DNA of 64,000 nt, from the NCBI GenBank assembly GCA_024529925.1, contig JAFEUB010000792.1, forward strand, positions 496,001 through 560,000, read 5' to 3'. The notes beneath the pieces are model-generated. The model worked only from the letters and a program-made list of their open reading frames with translations, was not told where the DNA came from and did not search any database. Below are positions 61,301 through 64,000 of this stretch, piece after piece (position 1 is the stretch's first letter; each line of letters starts with the position of its first letter). The translations under genes were made by a program, and so were the position numbers. The DNA is from Ophthalmolycus amberensis (Eukaryota > Chordata > Actinopteri > Perciformes > Zoarcidae).

Positions 61301-64000
61301 CAGTGTAGAAATGTGTCTTTTATGGGGTGTTATGTGCTTGTTTCTCTGTACTATCTGGTGTCTTGACATAATCCTGCGATTGCCAGACAACCAGCAGAGG
61401 CTTTAGAAAAAGACTATAAAAACCTATTTTCAGACAGTTCAATGGTGGCATCTTAAGCCCAAAGCCTATCAATTGGTTGTTTCAAATTGTTTAATATTTG
61501 CTATAATCAGGACAACTTAATCAAACTACAAAGAGAAGGCTTTTGAAATAACGTAAACAATGGCATTGCATGTTTGAGGGACAGCTGCAGAGAAAAAGTA
61601 ATGTGGCCAAAACTGCTCACAAAATGAAGAAAATGCAATGAGACGAAGATCCAATTATATAATGAATGACAAATGTTTGTCAACCACCTTTCGCTTCAGC
61701 TCACTTTATCCACTTTAAAAGCAGCAGTCAATTTTAAAGTGGGCAGGAAGAGGAGTCTAAGCCAGCTTCTTGTGAGAGAAAACTAAACAAACAAGGTAAC
61801 ATGATGCAAGTCAATACAATATGCTGCCTGGGATACATGAGGTCCCCTTTCAAGTTCAATGTATCTCAGAATCATTACCAACAACAGATGAACTTGATGA
61901 TTGGAGAAAACAATATTACTAGAAAAGATGAGTAAGAAAGAAAATGAGACTGAGTGGCATTCAAAGAAATAACAAATACAGCTATTCAAATGAGCCACAG
62001 AGATAAGTAAACAACAAACAAGATAAACATACATTCAGTAGTGCTGTCTCCCTTTTCCCTACACTTAAAATACCAAACTGAGAGCATCAGATCACTTTCC
62101 CCTTGGTCAATTCCAGACATTGACGGGAGATCAATAAGACATGCTGTTCTCCTCTTACGGTGTTTGGAGATCATTTCAGGACGGAATGATGAATGGCAGA
62201 AGAACAGGCTTAGCAGGAGGGGAAAATGAGCTCGACGGGGAACAGTGGGTCAACCAGGTTAATGATGTTGGCCGTGATTATTTGCAGGTGTGAATGATCT
62301 GAGATTAATCATTTAGAAGCAAGGCCTAAATGACAGGAGGTGAGAAATGGCTATGATCAAACTGGTGGAAGTGTTCATGAGCTCCACAAAACCTTTAGAT
62401 GAAGTAAGGTGAAATAATGCAGGTATGCACTCTGCGCTGTGTGTGTCAAAGGACAAATGCGTAAGACATGTACCGTGCAAATATGTACTGTGGGGATTGG
62501 AAACCTTTGCTCATTGTGAATACTAAACCAAAATACTGGATTGGCTATCATGACTTAATGATACTGACAATTTGTTAGAAACTTTAAGTGATTACTTGTG
62601 TCCGGAGAGTGACCAATTCATTGCTAATTGTCAACAGTATTCTTAAAAAAACCTTTCAGTCCACTAGCCAGTGTATATTCAAAAAAACACGTGACTTCTA
62701 CACCGCTTTATATTTAACAGATCAGTTCACTCAAAATACTTTACATGAATGCAAAGTCACTCTTACGCTGAGCTAAAGACACAACTTTAAAGGTGTTTGT
62801 AGAATCAGCTTATTTGTACAAACAGATGTATCTGCATATTTCGTTTCTCGCAGGGAAGATAACCAACACTGCACTCTCTGCGACATGACAGACACGTTGC
62901 ACTCAGTTGCTCGACTGGACCAAAGCAGATTACCCAAGGCGCTGACAAGAGGAGATGTTTTTAAGACACACTTGAGAGCCCCAGAAAGCAGCTGATATAG
63001 ATTTACGGCCTCTGTTTAAAATGCATCCGCACGTACATCTAGGCCCAGCTGTCTGTGAGGTGCAATCAGCAGCATAGTTCTGGGAATGCTGTGGCAACAA
63101 GGGGAATGTGTGGGTACAGTTCCAGAAGAAAATACTTTGATATTGCAATCTGTATGTGATATATAAATACTCTCACATAATATGCAACCAAAATGTTAAC
63201 GTGTACAAGCATATACATTTCCCATTATGTTTTATCATAACATAATAATAAAAACATCTGGTATTTAATGTGATGCATATATTTTTCATCATTTGGGGAC
63301 ATACTGTCCATAAGGTTTGAGGGATGTGTATGGAGATTGTTCCAGCAATAGATGCATCAGTGAAGACTCTTGGGAATAACATGATTTGTCACATATATCG
63401 CAGATGCTGCTGTTTTATTGTGCAGCATTTAAATTCTTGTAATTTAATATTCATGACAAGGTCCATTGTCACGAGGTGACCATTTAATCACCAATAGATA
63501 GGCATGATTTTTCTGCCAGTAGCCTGTCACTGTGCTATAAGCACGCAGCACGAGTCTTGAGCTAATCAATGAAGTGACCTGCCTACAGCACTGTTTATGT
63601 CTTATGCATCGGACACATAATTGATTTATATAAGTGGAATTATTTAGTTGAACCAATCAGATGTTTTATTCAGTCACCAGAAAGGTGTATGGGTACATGA
63701 GCTGCATGACTGAGCAGCCTTCCTTAATTAAAATGTGATTGATAGGAAACTGAAGGCAGAGAACATGAAGGACACATCCAGTGTATTGCTGTACAGGCTA
63801 GCAGCAAAGATAACTGTATATGTTTTGTAAGTGGTGGGGGTGATGAGAGATGGTTCAGTGGGATATTTCATACTGTAAAATGTTGCAACAGTGATAGATT
63901 CACTATCACAGATGCTACAGGCCTACTTTTTATTTCTCAAAGGCAACACTGAATCGACTGATTACTTGTTATTCGTCATGTCATTATAAATTCAAAAGAA
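58339..64000. other. Spacer to window end, no gene recognised
   Basis: About 5.7 kb of AT-rich, low-repeat sequence. Patches with the texture of conserved non-coding DNA lie at 59770-59890, 60690-60800 and 62090-62340 (the last contains GTGATTATTTGCAG and GAGATTAATCATTTAG). No exon, RNA gene or TE end could be supported. Confidence 0.45.

Overview
The window looks like a non-coding stretch of a ray-finned (teleost, probably percomorph) fish nuclear genome. I see no prokaryotic gene organisation, no operon, no rRNA or tRNA gene and no convincing host protein-coding exon. The background is AT-rich and unique-looking, with a layer of transposable-element (TE) remnants whose combination is typical of teleosts: L2/CR1-like and Rex1-like LINEs, tRNA-derived SINEs, a DIRS-like tyrosine-recombinase retroelement, hAT DNA transposons, LTR-like pieces and very long dinucleotide microsatellites. 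It probably lies in a gene desert or a large intron. This is inferred from content, not from a database search.

Layout. 1-10 kb: a short hAT element with its target-site duplication (TSD) and a transposase fragment (1070-1886); the C-terminal end of a second, Charlie-like hAT transposase (about 3047-3469) touching a broken C2H2 zinc-finger fragment (3470-3770); a 24-bp tandem duplication (6931); a MITE-like hAT (8978-9636). 10-20 kb: an LTR/retroelement-like dispersed repeat (about 10975-11460); a long (TC)n tract (15678); a minus-strand DIRS-like reverse transcriptase/RNase H remnant (about 16990-18010) abutting a plus-strand LINE remnant (18032-19060) that is split by a tRNA-SINE (18300-18518); then the 3' end of another LINE (19465-20090).

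20-42 kb: two copies of one unclassified dispersed repeat (21597-22027 and 37419-37909); the best preserved TE, a 5'-truncated L2-like LINE on the minus strand (23739-25234) with an open reverse-transcriptase frame of about 421 codons; (GA)135 at 25717; (TA)41 at 26732; a LINE 3' tail (28108-28280); an LTR-like promoter/polyA block (about 32340-32610); a decayed LINE scrap (about 32740-32840); a second SINE copy with TSD (34529-34762); a MITE end (36758-36957); and a Rex1-like LINE 3' half (40518-41467).

42-64 kb: a (CA)n tract (43910); a 1.6-kb element with terminal inverted repeats that carries a nested solo-LTR-like insertion (46911-48485); and about 15 kb (48486-64000) with only simple repeats and possible conserved non-coding patches.

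The coding fragments do not work together as a pathway. They are independent, mostly dead insertions, and their nesting gives a relative insertion history. I found no evidence of an undescribed gene system. The most useful observations are the nested insertions, the ultra-short hairpin insert inside the hAT frame, the shared unclassified repeat pair and the extreme microsatellites.
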